Below are positions 16,238 to 26,080 of a stretch of DNA of 64,000 nt, one piece after another. A program made the position numbers and the translations under genes. Each line of letters starts with the position of its first letter. Positions within the stretch are counted from its first letter, which is position 1. Below the pieces are notes generated by a model that saw only the letters and a list, made by a program, of their open reading frames with translations, searched no databases and was not told the DNA's origin. The stretch comes from CBCXVS01 sp965178525 (GTDB taxonomy: Bacteria > Tectomicrobia > Entotheonellia > Entotheonellales > Entotheonellaceae). The DNA lies in contig CBCXVS010000005.1 in the NCBI GenBank assembly GCA_965178525.1, positions 1 to 64,000 of the forward strand. Reading direction: 5' to 3'.

Positions 16238-18403
16238 ATGATGATAACCGGACTGTTGCTTGTCGGCGCGGCGGCGTACGTCGGCGCGAGACTCTACAAG
16301 AAGCCTCGCCGCCTTGTCCAGCTCCTGGCGCCATCCCAGCCAATTGCCCGGCCAAGTTCCCTGCCTGCCCCATCCTGGTACGACTGGGCCAAGCGCGCCC
16401 TCGACAAGTTCAACCTGCGTGAAGTGTCCTTGCTCTTTGACTCGGCGCGTCAGCAACAGTTGCAAGAACTCGACGCCACGACAGGCAAACCGGTTATGAG
16501 TGCGGAAGCGCGCGAGATTAACCGACGCATCGTGCTCGCAGTCGGATTGGCGGGCCTGACCATTGTCGGCACGATCGGCTTTCCGCTCCTCATCTGGATC
16601 AGTGTGCCCATTCTCGTCTACCAAGCCATCCCGGTGGCGCGAGGCGGCTATGACGAGCTGGTGCAGCAGCGCAAAGTCGGGGGGCAGGTCATCTCGACTC
16701 TGTTCATGGGTGGCGTGCTGATCCTGGGGTATTTTTGGCTGGCAGCGATAGGTGGCGTCTTCTTTTGGGCGACGGAAAAATTGCGGTTCAATATATACAA
16801 CACCTCACGGCAGCGTCTGGCCCGTGCCTTTGGCGAGCAGTCCCGTGTCGTCTGGGTGCAGCAGGGCGAGATCGAAATCGAAGTGCAATTCGAGGACGTG
16901 CAAGTCGGTGACATCATCGTGGTGCGCGCCGGAGAAGCCATACCGGTCGATGGCATCATCACCGAGGGGATCGCCAGTATCGATCAGCACATGCTGACGG
17001 GCGAAGCGCAGCCCGCCGAGAAAAGCGTGGGCGATCCAGTCTTCGCCGCCACGCTCGTCCTGGCCGGGACGATTCGGGTGCGGGTGGAAAAGGCCGGGAC
17101 CGACACCATGGTGGCGCACATTGAGGACATTTTACACAGCACGGCCGAGTATACCTCCACGCTGGAGTTGAAGGGCAAAGTCATCTCGGACAAAAGCATC
17201 TTGCCGACGCTCGCCCTGAGTGCGGTGACGTTGCCCCTGCTAGGTCCGACGGCAGCACTCTGCACGCTCTGTTGCTATATTGGTGAAGGCATGAAATTGC
17301 TTGGCCCCCTAAGTCTCCTGAACTTCCTGAATCTGGCGGCCAAGCACGACATTTTGGTCAAAGATGGGCGGGCGTTGGAGTCCTTGCAAGATGTGGACAC
17401 CGTGGTCTTCGACAAAACCGGCACGCTGACGCAGGAACAGCCACATGTCGTCGCCATCTACCCGTGTGATCGTTACACCGAAAACGAGATATTGGGCTAC
17501 GCCGCGGCCGCTGAAGCCAGGCAAACGCACCCCCTGGCCCGTGCGATCCGGCAGGAGGCCGAGACCCGCCACCTGGACTTACCGTCTCTCGACGAGGCCA
17601 CCTATGAAGTTGGCTATGGGTTGCGAGTGGAGATCGAGGCGCAACAGATTCGGGTGGGCAGCGCCCGGTTTATGGAGAGGGAAGGGTTGGTTTTGCCCGC
17701 CGACTTGGTGCAGCGCCAGGCCGACTGCCACAAGGGGGGCTATAGTCTGGTGATCGTGGCGATTGACGAGGCCATTGGCGGCGCCATCAAATTGCATCCC
17801 AGCATCCGCCCCGAGGCGAAAGGCATCATACAGGACTTACGGCAACGTGGCCTGGCGGTGTACATCCTATCGGGGGATCACGAGGAACCCACGCAGCAAT
17901 TGGCGCATGATCTGGGCATTGAGCAGTACGTGGCCGAAACCTTACCGGAGCACAAGGCCATGGAAATTGGACGGTTACAAGACGAGGGGAAATCGGTCTG
18001 TTTTGTCGGCGACGGCATTAATGATGCGATCGCCCTGAAGAAGGCCCATGTCTCCGTGTCGCTGCGTGGGGCCTCCACCCTGGCGTCGGATACGGCGCAG
18101 ATCGTCTTTATGGATGGGAGCCTGAAGCAACTGCCACGCCTGTTTGAGCTGGCCGATGCCCTGGCACGCAATATGAAAGGTAATTTAATCACGCTCATAG
18201 CGCCGGCACCGGTCCTTCTGGGCGGCGTCTACTGGCTGAATTTTCGTATTTACGCGACCTTTGCCGTCGGGGTGACGAGCGGTGTCGTCAGCCTCACGAA
18301 TGCGATGTGGCCGGCCATTCGCCCGCTGATGCAAAAGGGATCCGCAAAGGGCGCGAAGAGACGCGAAGCGACCGGGGGCGTCGAGGCATTGGCAGCCAGA
18401 TGA
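16238..18403 (+). CDS. P-type (P1B-like) ATPase with altered membrane metal motif
   Basis: A 721-aa P-type ATPase. The actuator loop has HMLTGEAQPAEKSVGDP, the phosphorylation site is DKTGTLT, nucleotide-binding HP is in TH-PLARAI, and the hinge is GDGINDA. The order and size fit heavy-metal (P1B) pumps, but there is no N-terminal HMA domain. In the transport helix, where CPC/SPC/CPH is expected, the sequence reads CTLCCY without proline, so ion choice cannot be predicted. At least six hydrophobic segments are visible, including one at the very N-terminus (GLLLVGAAAYVGA). The ATG at 16238 (AGGCGAGG upstream) is chosen over a longer frame from 16076 that would overlap the whole 71-aa peptide gene. 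Close spacing links it to the RiPP genes. Confidence 0.82.
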   Translation: MMITGLLLVGAAAYVGARLYKKPRRLVQLLAPSQPIARPSSLPAPSWYDWAKRALDKFNLREVSLLFDSARQQQLQELDATTGKPVMSAEAREINRRIVLAVGLAGLTIVGTIGFPLLIWISVPILVYQAIPVARGGYDELVQQRKVGGQVISTLFMGGVLILGYFWLAAIGGVFFWATEKLRFNIYNTSRQRLARAFGEQSRVVWVQQGEIEIEVQFEDVQVGDIIVVRAGEAIPVDGIITEGIASIDQHMLTGEAQPAEKSVGDPVFAATLVLAGTIRVRVEKAGTDTMVAHIEDILHSTAEYTSTLELKGKVISDKSILPTLALSAVTLPLLGPTAALCTLCCYIGEGMKLLGPLSLLNFLNLAAKHDILVKDGRALESLQDVDTVVFDKTGTLTQEQPHVVAIYPCDRYTENEILGYAAAAEARQTHPLARAIRQEAETRHLDLPSLDEATYEVGYGLRVEIEAQQIRVGSARFMEREGLVLPADLVQRQADCHKGGYSLVIVAIDEAIGGAIKLHPSIRPEAKGIIQDLRQRGLAVYILSGDHEEPTQQLAHDLGIEQYVAETLPEHKAMEIGRLQDEGKSVCFVGDGINDAIALKKAHVSVSLRGASTLASDTAQIVFMDGSLKQLPRLFELADALARNMKGNLITLIAPAPVLLGGVYWLNFRIYATFAVGVTSGVVSLTNAMWPAIRPLMQKGSAKGAKRREATGGVEALAAR

Positions 18404-18454
18404 GTCAGACGACAAGAAGCAAGGTGTGAAGCGTAAGCCGGACGGAACCGCCGG

Positions 18455-18979
18455 CTAGACCACCAAATCGAAGAGCCGCTGCTGATTCGCGATCAGGCCG
18501 CGTAAATCCAGATTCACACTGCGGAGTTTGGCGGCAAGGATATTTCCCAAATTGCGCATAATGGCATAGCCGAGTGGGGGAGCTTCGTCCATGAGTGCAA
18601 AGAGTTCTTCGCGCGGGATGACATAAGTGGTCAGGGGTTTGTTGGCAATCATCGTGGCGCTGCGGCGATGCCCGTCTAAGAGAGCAAACTCGCCGAAGAT
18701 TTCGTGTTTACCAACCTGATAGATCGACGTGGTGTGTTGGTCACACGGCAATCGGATCTCGACACTGGCTTGACCATGGGCGGTAATAAACAGTTCTGTC
18801 CCCGCACTACTTTCATAGAAGATGATGTCACCCTGGTTGTATGTCACCACACGGCATAACTGACTCAGTGCGACGAGATAGGCGTCGGCCAAACCAAAGA
18901 ACAAGGGAGCCTCTTGCAGACAGAGCCGGACGGCTTCGAAATCGGCCGGTCGATCTCCGATCTCCGTTGATACGGTCAT
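18455..18979 (-). CDS. Cyclic-nucleotide-binding domain protein
   Basis: A 174-aa protein consisting of a single CRP-type beta-barrel sensor. The phosphate-binding-cassette region is recognisable in KHEIFGEFALLDGHRRSATMIA. No helix-turn-helix follows the C-helix, so it is not a classical transcription factor; it may bind a partner or a membrane process. The start at 18979 has an AGGGGGG ribosome site. It is convergent with the ATPase gene and separated from it by about 50 bases containing a GC-rich inverted repeat (AGCCGG/CCGGCT). A similar sensor pair is found fused in the protein at 26081. Confidence 0.85.
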   Translation of the reverse strand: MTVSTEIGDRPADFEAVRLCLQEAPLFFGLADAYLVALSQLCRVVTYNQGDIIFYESSAGTELFITAHGQASVEIRLPCDQHTTSIYQVGKHEIFGEFALLDGHRRSATMIANKPLTTYVIPREELFALMDEAPPLGYAIMRNLGNILAAKLRSVNLDLRGLIANQQRLFDLVV

Positions 18980-19162
18980 GCACCCCCCTTTTCTACGACG
19001 ATCAAGGGTGAAACGTTTTGTATGTTCATTCCGTGAATATGTATCGGACAGCAAAACCGGAAACTTAATCCGCTAGGCAGGACGCAGCGGGGGCGCACGT
19101 TGCCACGAGCACCATAGTAACGGGCAATCCGTGCGCCTGTGGCGTGGGTGGCAAAACGTGGC

Positions 19163-20278
19163 TTAGCGCTTCTGCTCCAGGGCGTTGATAAGGACGTTGA
19201 AAGGATCGATGAACTTCTGTACACCCTCATGTTGCAGTTGCCACGTGACGTGGTCGAGGTCAATGTCAACTGCCTGCAGATCTTGCAACACCTTGCGGGC
19301 TTCATCCAGACCGGCTGCAACCGTGTTTTCCATGACGACACCGTGATCGCCAAAGGCCGCGACCGTCTCATCCGGCATGGTATTGACCGTGTGTGCACCA
19401 ATGAGCGGTTCGACATAGCTGACATCGCTGTATTGCGGATTCTTCGTGCTCGTGCTGGCCCAAAGCGGCCGTTGCACATGCGCGCCTTGCGCCTGCAACG
19501 CCTCCCAGCGCGCGCCGCTGAAGATCGTTTTGAAACTCTGATAGGCCAGCTTGGCATTGGCCACCGCCACCTTGCCCAGCAACTGCACCGGGCGCGCATC
19601 ATAGTTCGGGCTGTCGACCGGCAACATGCGGTGGACGAGGAGCTGATCCACCAACACATCGATGCGGCTGAGAAAAAAGCTCGCCACTGACGCGACCTGA
19701 CGGACGGGCTTGCCCTCCGCCATTCGACGTTCCAATGCCGTCACATACGCCTGTGCCACGGTCTCATAATCCGCGATTGAAAAAAGTAAGGTAATATTGA
19801 CATTGATCCCTTCATAGAGCATCTGCTCGATAGCGGGAACCCCCGGCGGGGTGCCGGGAATTTTGATGAGCACATTGGGACGGTTGACCGCGTTCCACAG
19901 CCGGCGGGTCTCTTCCATCGTCCCGGCCGTATCGTAGCCCAGCGTGGGCGCCACCTCCAGGCTGACGAAACCATCCACCCCCTCGGAGGCATCGTACACC
20001 GGCCGTAGCACATCACATGCATCCTGTACATCGCTGACGACGAGGTGCTCGTAAACCTCTTTCGTCGTACAGCCGTCGCGGACGAGTTGGGCGATCTGCT
20101 CATCGTAGGCGGTGCTACTCGTAATCGCCTTGTGGAAAATCGCCGGATTCGACGTCACGCCGCGCAATCCCTCCGAGGTGATGCGTTGCTGAAAGGCGCC
20201 GTTGTGGATCATATCACGCGTCAGGTTGTCGAACCAGTAACTCTGCCCGTATTTTTCCAACTGCTGCAAGGGATTCAT
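19163..20278 (-). CDS. tal: Transaldolase
   Basis: Transaldolase moves a dihydroxyacetone unit between sugar phosphates in the non-oxidative pentose phosphate pathway. The 371-aa size fits the longer bacterial/actinobacterial transaldolases. The start MNPLQQLEKYGQSYWFDNLTR and GLRGVTSNPAIF are typical, the Schiff-base Lys is in VLIKIPGT, and FFLSRIDVLVD follows. It lies downstream of transketolase on the same strand, with a repeat-derived hairpin between them, making a two-gene pentose phosphate unit. Confidence 0.95.
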   Translation of the reverse strand: MNPLQQLEKYGQSYWFDNLTRDMIHNGAFQQRITSEGLRGVTSNPAIFHKAITSSTAYDEQIAQLVRDGCTTKEVYEHLVVSDVQDACDVLRPVYDASEGVDGFVSLEVAPTLGYDTAGTMEETRRLWNAVNRPNVLIKIPGTPPGVPAIEQMLYEGINVNITLLFSIADYETVAQAYVTALERRMAEGKPVRQVASVASFFLSRIDVLVDQLLVHRMLPVDSPNYDARPVQLLGKVAVANAKLAYQSFKTIFSGARWEALQAQGAHVQRPLWASTSTKNPQYSDVSYVEPLIGAHTVNTMPDETVAAFGDHGVVMENTVAAGLDEARKVLQDLQAVDIDLDHVTWQLQHEGVQKFIDPFNVLINALEQKR

Positions 20279-20302
20279 GCTGGTTACTCCTTAGTTTTAA
20301 AG

Positions 20303-20396
20303 AGCTATCAGCTATCAGCTATCAGCTATCAGCTAAAAAAGAAGAGAAAAGATTTTTTCTTCCAATGTTTTAGCTGATAGCTGACAGCTGATAGCT
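20303..20396. repeat. Inverted heptamer arrays forming a long potential hairpin between tkt and tal
   Basis: Four copies of AGCTATC (20303-20330 plus AGCT) face three copies of the complementary unit (GATAGCT/GACAGCT, 20372-20396). The arms could pair over about 25 bp, and the A-rich and T-rich loop sides (AAAAAAG, GATTTTTTC) extend the pairing. On the minus strand this lies 3' of transketolase and just before transaldolase, so it could act as a terminator/attenuator or an mRNA-stabilising stem. Confidence 0.85.
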
Positions 20397-20403
20397 AAGA
20401 AGC

Positions 20404-22425
20404 CTACACGCGAAGAAGCTGTGTGGCCCTGGCAACGATATTCTCGACCGTAAAGCCATAGTGCTTGAATACCTCTGCCGCTGGCGCACTGGCGCCGAAC
20501 GTCGTGATACCAAGCACATCCCCCACATCGCCGACCCACTCGCGCCAGCCCATGGGCGAGCCGGCTTCGACGGCCAGACGGGCCGTCACGGCGGGTGGTA
20601 ACACCGCATCACGATAGTCCTGAGGCTGCTCCCGGAAAAGCTCCCAACTCGGCAAACTGACGACACGCGCGTCGATACCATCCGCCGCCAGGCGCGCTTG
20701 CGCCTGCAGGATGAGGGAGACCTCAGAGCCACTTGCCATCAGCACGACGTCGGGCAACGCGCCACTCTCTCGGGCCAGGACATAGGCGCCCCAGCGCACG
20801 CCCTCGGCACTCGCAAAACGGCTCCGGTCGAGGATCGGCAAGCCCTGGCGCGTCAAGACCAACATCGTGGGGCCCTGGCGGCGCGTCATCGCCACACGCC
20901 AAGCGTAGGCCACCTCATTGGCATCAGCAGGGCGCAGCAGGCACAGATTCGGCATGGCCCGTAACGACGCCAGATGCTCGATGGGCTGATGCGTCGGCCC
21001 ATCCTCGCCCACGCCGATCGAATCGTGCGTCATCAGGTAAATAACCGGCAGTTGCATGAGCGCGGCCAGGCGAATCGCAGGGCGCGCATAATCGGTAAAC
21101 ACGAAAAAGGTCGCGGCATAGGGCCGCACCCCACCGTGTACCGCCATGCCGGAACAACACGCACACATGCTATGCTCACGCACGCCCCAGGCGATGTTGC
21201 GCGCCTCATATTGCCCTTTCGCAAAATACTCGGATGACGTCATCAAACTATTCGTCGACGGCGACAAGTCCGCACTTCCACCCAGCAGCCACGGCACCTT
21301 GGCGGCAAACGCATTCAAGACCTGCCCTGACGCCGCCCGCGTCGCCATCGCCCCCTTGTCCGGCGAAAACTGGGGGATGTCCGCGTCCCAATTGTCCGGC
21401 AGTACGTCGCTCATGGCCGCTTCAAACTGGGCCGCCAATTCCGGATAGGCGCGCCGGTAAGCCGTGAACCGCTCCTGCCACGCCTGTTCCAACTCCGCCC
21501 CGCGGCCTACGGCTTGGCGCATATGGTCCAGAACTCGCTTGGGCGCCAAAAAGCGCGCGTCCACCGGCCAGTCGTAGACCTGCTTGGTGCGTTGCACCTC
21601 CTCCTCGCCTAAGGGCGCGCCATGCGCCGCCGACGTATCCTGAAAGTTGGGCGAGCCGTAGCCGATATGCGTCCGCACAATGATCAACGAGGGCCACTCC
21701 GTCTCGGCGCGGGCCGCGGTGAGCGCATCTGTGAGCGCGGCGAGATCGTTGCCTCGATCCCCAATATTCTGCACATGCCACTGATAACCCTCGAATCGGC
21801 GCGCAACATCGTCGGAATACGTTAGGGCCGTATTGCCTTCGATGCTGATGTGATTGTCGTCATAGACATAGATGAGCTTGCCAAGTCCTAAATGCCCAGC
21901 CAATGAGGCCGCCTCGTGCGAGGCGCCTTCCATCAAGTCGCCATCGCCGCAGAAGACGCAGGTGTAGTGATCGACGATCGTATGTCCGGGGCGATTGAGC
22001 ACCGCGGCCAGGTGGGCTTCGGCCATGGCCATGCCAACGGCATTCATCATCCCCTGCCCGAGGGGCCCCGTCGTCACCTCCACGCCGGGCGTCATGCCAT
22101 ACTCCGGATGCCCCGGCGTTTGACTCTCCCACTGGCGAAAGCGCCGGATCTCGTCGAGCGAGACGTCATAGCCAGTGAGATAGAGCATGGCATATTGCAA
22201 CATCGACGCGTGCCCGTTCGACAGCACGAATCGATCGCGGTCAAACCAGCGCGGATTCCGCGGGTTGTAGCGCAGGAATTGCGTCCACAGCACATACGCC
22301 AACGGCGCCAGGGCCATCGGTGTCCCGGGATGCCCCGAGTTGGCTTGTTGCACGGCGTCCATCGCAAGGGTGCGAATGGTCGCAATACATACGTCCTCGA
22401 CAGGCATGGTCTCAAGCTTGCTCAT
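20404..22425 (-). CDS. tkt: Transketolase
   Basis: A thiamine-diphosphate enzyme that moves two-carbon units between sugar phosphates. The 673-aa protein has the N-terminal [24 protein letters not shown], the ThDP/Mg motif [19 protein letters not shown], and in the pyrimidine domain GVREHSM with the catalytic Glu. [16 protein letters not shown] contains the conserved His. The start at 22425 has AAGGA about 8 nt upstream; the frame extends to 22485 without support. It is followed by tal. Confidence 0.96.
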   Translation of the reverse strand: MSKLETMPVEDVCIATIRTLAMDAVQQANSGHPGTPMALAPLAYVLWTQFLRYNPRNPRWFDRDRFVLSNGHASMLQYAMLYLTGYDVSLDEIRRFRQWESQTPGHPEYGMTPGVEVTTGPLGQGMMNAVGMAMAEAHLAAVLNRPGHTIVDHYTCVFCGDGDLMEGASHEAASLAGHLGLGKLIYVYDDNHISIEGNTALTYSDDVARRFEGYQWHVQNIGDRGNDLAALTDALTAARAETEWPSLIIVRTHIGYGSPNFQDTSAAHGAPLGEEEVQRTKQVYDWPVDARFLAPKRVLDHMRQAVGRGAELEQAWQERFTAYRRAYPELAAQFEAAMSDVLPDNWDADIPQFSPDKGAMATRAASGQVLNAFAAKVPWLLGGSADLSPSTNSLMTSSEYFAKGQYEARNIAWGVREHSMCACCSGMAVHGGVRPYAATFFVFTDYARPAIRLAALMQLPVIYLMTHDSIGVGEDGPTHQPIEHLASLRAMPNLCLLRPADANEVAYAWRVAMTRRQGPTMLVLTRQGLPILDRSRFASAEGVRWGAYVLARESGALPDVVLMASGSEVSLILQAQARLAADGIDARVVSLPSWELFREQPQDYRDAVLPPAVTARLAVEAGSPMGWREWVGDVGDVLGITTFGASAPAAEVFKHYGFTVENIVARATQLLRV

Positions 22426-22620
22426 GGTCGCCATCCTTTTATCCCAGCCCGCACGTTCACAGAGATTGATGATCACCCCCAGCACCGGACAACTCTGCCC
22501 AAGCTCACTTGCCGCAGATTATAGCATACGCCACTCGGCGATTCGCATGATATAAATCCGAACCCGGAAGCGCATCTGCGTCCACTAGGATTTGCCGATC
22601 GACCACGAGAATGCTAATGG

Positions 22621-23682
22621 TTAGGCCGCGATCTCCGCGTTCACCCGGCTGTACTCAAACGGCAAGCCCGTCGGCTGGCCTGTGCTCGGATCCGGGGTCC
22701 CAAGCGTCTGATTCGCCACGAGTTTGACCTCGTACATCAGTCCCATCGCTTGGTCCAGTGCTTTCGGCTTTCCATTGAAGGTGTGGTGCAGTGCATTGAG
22801 CAGTTTGCTGTAGCTGAAATTGAACTGATCGGCCATGCGCCGCGAGCGCGACCCTTCCGGATAATCCGTGGCTTTGGGGTTCTCCGGCGTTGCCCAGACG
22901 CCGTCGGGGTCGAAGCGAATCGGGGCACCTGTGTAGGAATATCCCTCCGGAATATCGGGGTTGGGGCGCAGCCGCCGGCCATGATCAATCTCGGCAAAGC
23001 GATAATAATGGGCAAACGCGCCGCTCGGATCCAGCGGGCTGAGTTTCGTGCCTTCGCCCTGAGAAACGATGAGCTGCAGCCCGCTTTGGGCGGACGCAAC
23101 GTTGGTAATCGGGAACAGTTGGGTCGGCGGAAACCACTGTGGGTCCACCACCTGGCGGTCCGGATCGCCCGTGAAAATCCCATCGCCGAGCTCGCCGATT
23201 TTATCGATGACGGCCTGATAGAAGTCACCGATGGTGGCAAATTCCGGTGGTTCCGTTCCTGCAGCCCTGAGAGCTACCGGAAAATGGAGCGGGTCTTCCG
23301 GTTCTTCGATCCGCATAAATACATCCTGTACGACCGACTTGGAAAACGGCGCGAGCCCGACGATCAGGTCGCCGCCAATGTGCATGGGGAGTGGGCCAGG
23401 GTACGTCGGGACAAAACCCGGTGTATCGATCTGCGGCACGCCACCAATGGCGTTGAGCGTGTTGGCAGCGATCGTCATGTGCAGCATTTCCTCGATCACG
23501 ACCGAGCGGATGATATCCTCAATGGCCCGGTTCGGCCCGCGTTTGAGGGTAAACAGCGCGGTCAAATAGGGCGGAATGGTCGCGTGTTCCAGCTCAATGG
23601 CATTCTGCAAGTACGTGTAGAGGTCGCTTGCCCGCTCGGCAGCATAGACGTTGTTGATGAATCGACGCTCAATGATTAGCAT
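22621..23682 (-). CDS. Ferritin-like protein (VioB/RebD-type ferritin-like domain)
   Basis: The 353-aa protein contains the ferritin-like four-helix domain also present in VioB/RebD-type enzymes and in many uncharacterised proteins. Iron-ligand-like residues appear in ELEHATIPPYLTAL and in VVIEEMLHMTIAANTLNAIGG, the paired E...ExxH pattern. The second half (residues about 150-350) has no function known to me. A good GGAGAAC site precedes the ATG. It lies 28 bases downstream of the large gene at 23711-25714 on the same strand and is probably co-transcribed. The reaction is unknown; related domains act in oxidative dimerisation of amino-acid-derived imines. Confidence 0.8.
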   Translation of the reverse strand: MLIIERRFINNVYAAERASDLYTYLQNAIELEHATIPPYLTALFTLKRGPNRAIEDIIRSVVIEEMLHMTIAANTLNAIGGVPQIDTPGFVPTYPGPLPMHIGGDLIVGLAPFSKSVVQDVFMRIEEPEDPLHFPVALRAAGTEPPEFATIGDFYQAVIDKIGELGDGIFTGDPDRQVVDPQWFPPTQLFPITNVASAQSGLQLIVSQGEGTKLSPLDPSGAFAHYYRFAEIDHGRRLRPNPDIPEGYSYTGAPIRFDPDGVWATPENPKATDYPEGSRSRRMADQFNFSYSKLLNALHHTFNGKPKALDQAMGLMYEVKLVANQTLGTPDPSTGQPTGLPFEYSRVNAEIAA

Positions 23683-23710
23683 GCTTTGTTCTCCGTGTAG
23701 CGGGTGCAGC

Positions 23711-25714
23711 TCACTGCGCTGTTTGATCTTGAGCTTGGATCAGGCTGCGCATGAAATCGGCTTTGCCGCCGATTTCCTCCTGCAGCTCTTCCGCAGTTCC
23801 ATGTGCACGGGGGCTGGGCGCCACGCGTACCGCCGGGGCCAGGGCTCGCAGCGCCGCGGCATCCGGGGAACGCGGTCTTGCCGGTATGAGTTTGTTGTCC
23901 GGGTTGCCATAGATGAGCGCATACGTCCCATCCGGGTTCTTCTGCCGCAGCCACTTCAGAATGGTCTCCGTCCTGGCGCCGGAGAGATCTCGGGTAACCG
24001 GCATATGGTTGGGGTTGGCCATGTCAAGCGAAAAGGCAAGCTCCAGAATAGCGCGGTGCCGGACGACTTCGTCGTAGTTGCCTAAATCGAATAGCTGCTG
24101 GCTCATGATCGGGTAGAGATTGCCAAATTGCTGCAGAATCGGTTGAATGTGTGCCACCCAGGTGGGTTGCTCGGGAACTTCGAAGGCATCGCGCACGTGC
24201 AGCACGATCACATCCAAACCGGGTTGTGGGATGGGCGTAGCCGTCTCAAGGCTGTAATTCAACACGTAAATTTGCCCGTCGATATAGCCTCTGGGATTGT
24301 CCGGGTCGCTGGCCTGCACAGTGAGGACGGCGGTGCCGTCATCTTGCGTGTCCAAGGTTTGCGCGTAGGTGATGGCATCTTGCGGAAAACCCATGTACGG
24401 TACCGGTGCGCTCGGCGGTTGCGCACCGCCTGCGCCGGCCGGTTGTGACGGGGGCGATAGATTGACATTGATGGCCGCGTCAGGCAGCGGCCGGCCGTAT
24501 GCTGCAGCATAAAACGTGGTTTCGGCCACAACTGGAGTCTGGCGCCCCGGATCGAGCCGATGCACAAACGGCTCGGCGCGCACGAACAAGCCGCCCGGCG
24601 TTTCCCGGATCGCGATCGTCTGGCGGCCGCCGGCGTCGGTTTGAATCAGCGCAAGCGGATGGTCACGCAGCAGATCGAGTGCGGCGTCATCGATCGGAAA
24701 CGTGATTAATCCTGCGGTATTGAGAAGCCAGTCCGGTTGCCGGTAATCGATGGCGCCCAGGCGGAGATACTGTGATGCGGAAATGGGGCGTCCTTCGGTC
24801 AAGAGATTATCGTTGCGACCCGCCGTATGGTTCAATACTGCCAAGTCGAGCCGGCCGATATCTCGCAGCTCTCTGCCGGACGGCGAGTTCGTCAGTGGCA
24901 AGCTGTTGCCAAGATCGGCCGTGACCGTACTCGCGGTTTCGTCCACCGTACACGAGAAGAAGTTCAAGCCAGCGGCAGTGGATCGACTATTGGCGGGCGC
25001 CATGCGCCGGCCCCGCACAAAGCTGAGCGGCTCGCTGGCATGTGCCGGTCCAATGGCGCCGATCACGGTGCCAAAGGTAAAGCGGTCCTGAGTGGAAACG
25101 GTGAAATAGCCGAAGGTCGTCAGCGCCACCGAAAGCAGCCCGTCTGCCGTGTTGGCGCGCAATTCCCGCAGACAACGTGACGCGTCGAGCGCCGTGGGCC
25201 ATTGCACATTCGTGAGTACCGATTGAAACACCGACGAGGCCGTCTGGCCGTTCACGGCAGGGCCGCTCTGCCGGCCGAAGAGGATGTCACGAAACGGCAC
25301 CGGCGCGAAATCGCCTTCAAAAAAAGCCGATGTCTTGCCGTCGTGCAAGCGTATCGTGAGTCCCCAGATTTCCGAAGATAGCTGACACTGCGGGTCGAGG
25401 TCCACCAATTTGCCGCTGACATGGCCGTCAGAACCGCCAATCCTCAGACCCACAACCGGATCCTGGGCGGCATCATTGGCGCCACTGCCGTCTTGGTAGC
25501 CCACGGCTTTGACGGTGCAATTGATGAGACGGAAGGCGCCCGATCCGCTGGGATTCCACCAACCGTTTAGGGTGCCCAGATCACGGTCCTACGGTTCTTG
25601 GAAACGGGACTCGAAGGAATACGTGTCGTAATGGCGCACGTCGTTGTTGACAGTCGAGACATCCGCCTGGAAATCGCCCGAAAAGACCAGACGCAGGTTC
25701 CCGAGGTAACTCAT
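23711..25714 (-). pseudogene. Large protein of unknown function, interrupted by an in-frame TAG
   Basis: The true start appears to be the ATG at 25714 (GAAGGAGAG upstream), giving MSYLGNLRLVFSGDFQAD. After 41 codons an in-frame TAG occurs at 25589-25591. The same frame then continues through DRDLGTLNGWWNPSGSG and on without a break to 23711. The segments on both sides of the TAG read as one protein, so this is a nonsense mutation, a sequencing error or readthrough. The roughly 665-residue protein shows no signal peptide, membrane segment or enzyme motif I know. It probably partners the ferritin-like protein encoded just downstream. Start at 25504 (GTG) would be the only option without readthrough, but it lacks the conserved-looking N-terminus. 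Confidence 0.65.
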
Positions 25715-26080
25715 TGTGCTCTCCTTCATCGATCGGGGATGCCCTGGAGGCTCGTCCGAACTGCTAAAGGCTATCGGTATGCGTAAGAGTATAGAGGAGC
25801 CAAGCATTTTTGCCATGCGGATTCCGCCGAGCTGGCAAAACGGGACGTGACGGCCCGTCGGCCGCCGAGGGCTCCAGGCGCCACCCACTTGAAACAATTG
25901 AAACACAACTTTCCACCCGCATGACATCAAATTGAAACATGCCATCCGTAAAATGACACCCGTCAACGCGAGGAGAGACCTGAAACGCGACCAGAGAGAC
26001 GGACCGCCGTTGGCGCAGATTGACCACGGCGGTCTTCGGATCATTGGCAGGACTTGATCTCATTTCATACGAAGGTAGAC
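25715..26080. other. Divergent intergenic region, no gene seen
   Basis: About 365 bases separate the minus-strand pair (ferritin-like and partner) from the plus-strand electron-transfer module. No coding frame with family resemblance was found. It should contain both promoters; the plus-strand gene has a GAAGGTAG ribosome site at 26071. Confidence 0.5.

Noticed and set aside
18436..18456. AGCCGG/CCGGCT hairpin as a terminator between ATPase and cNMP gene
   Set aside because: The stem is only 6 bp and no T-run follows on either strand; mentioned only as context.
24200..25600. Scattered plus-strand frames opposite the large partner protein
   Set aside because: Short, without ribosome sites or family resemblance.
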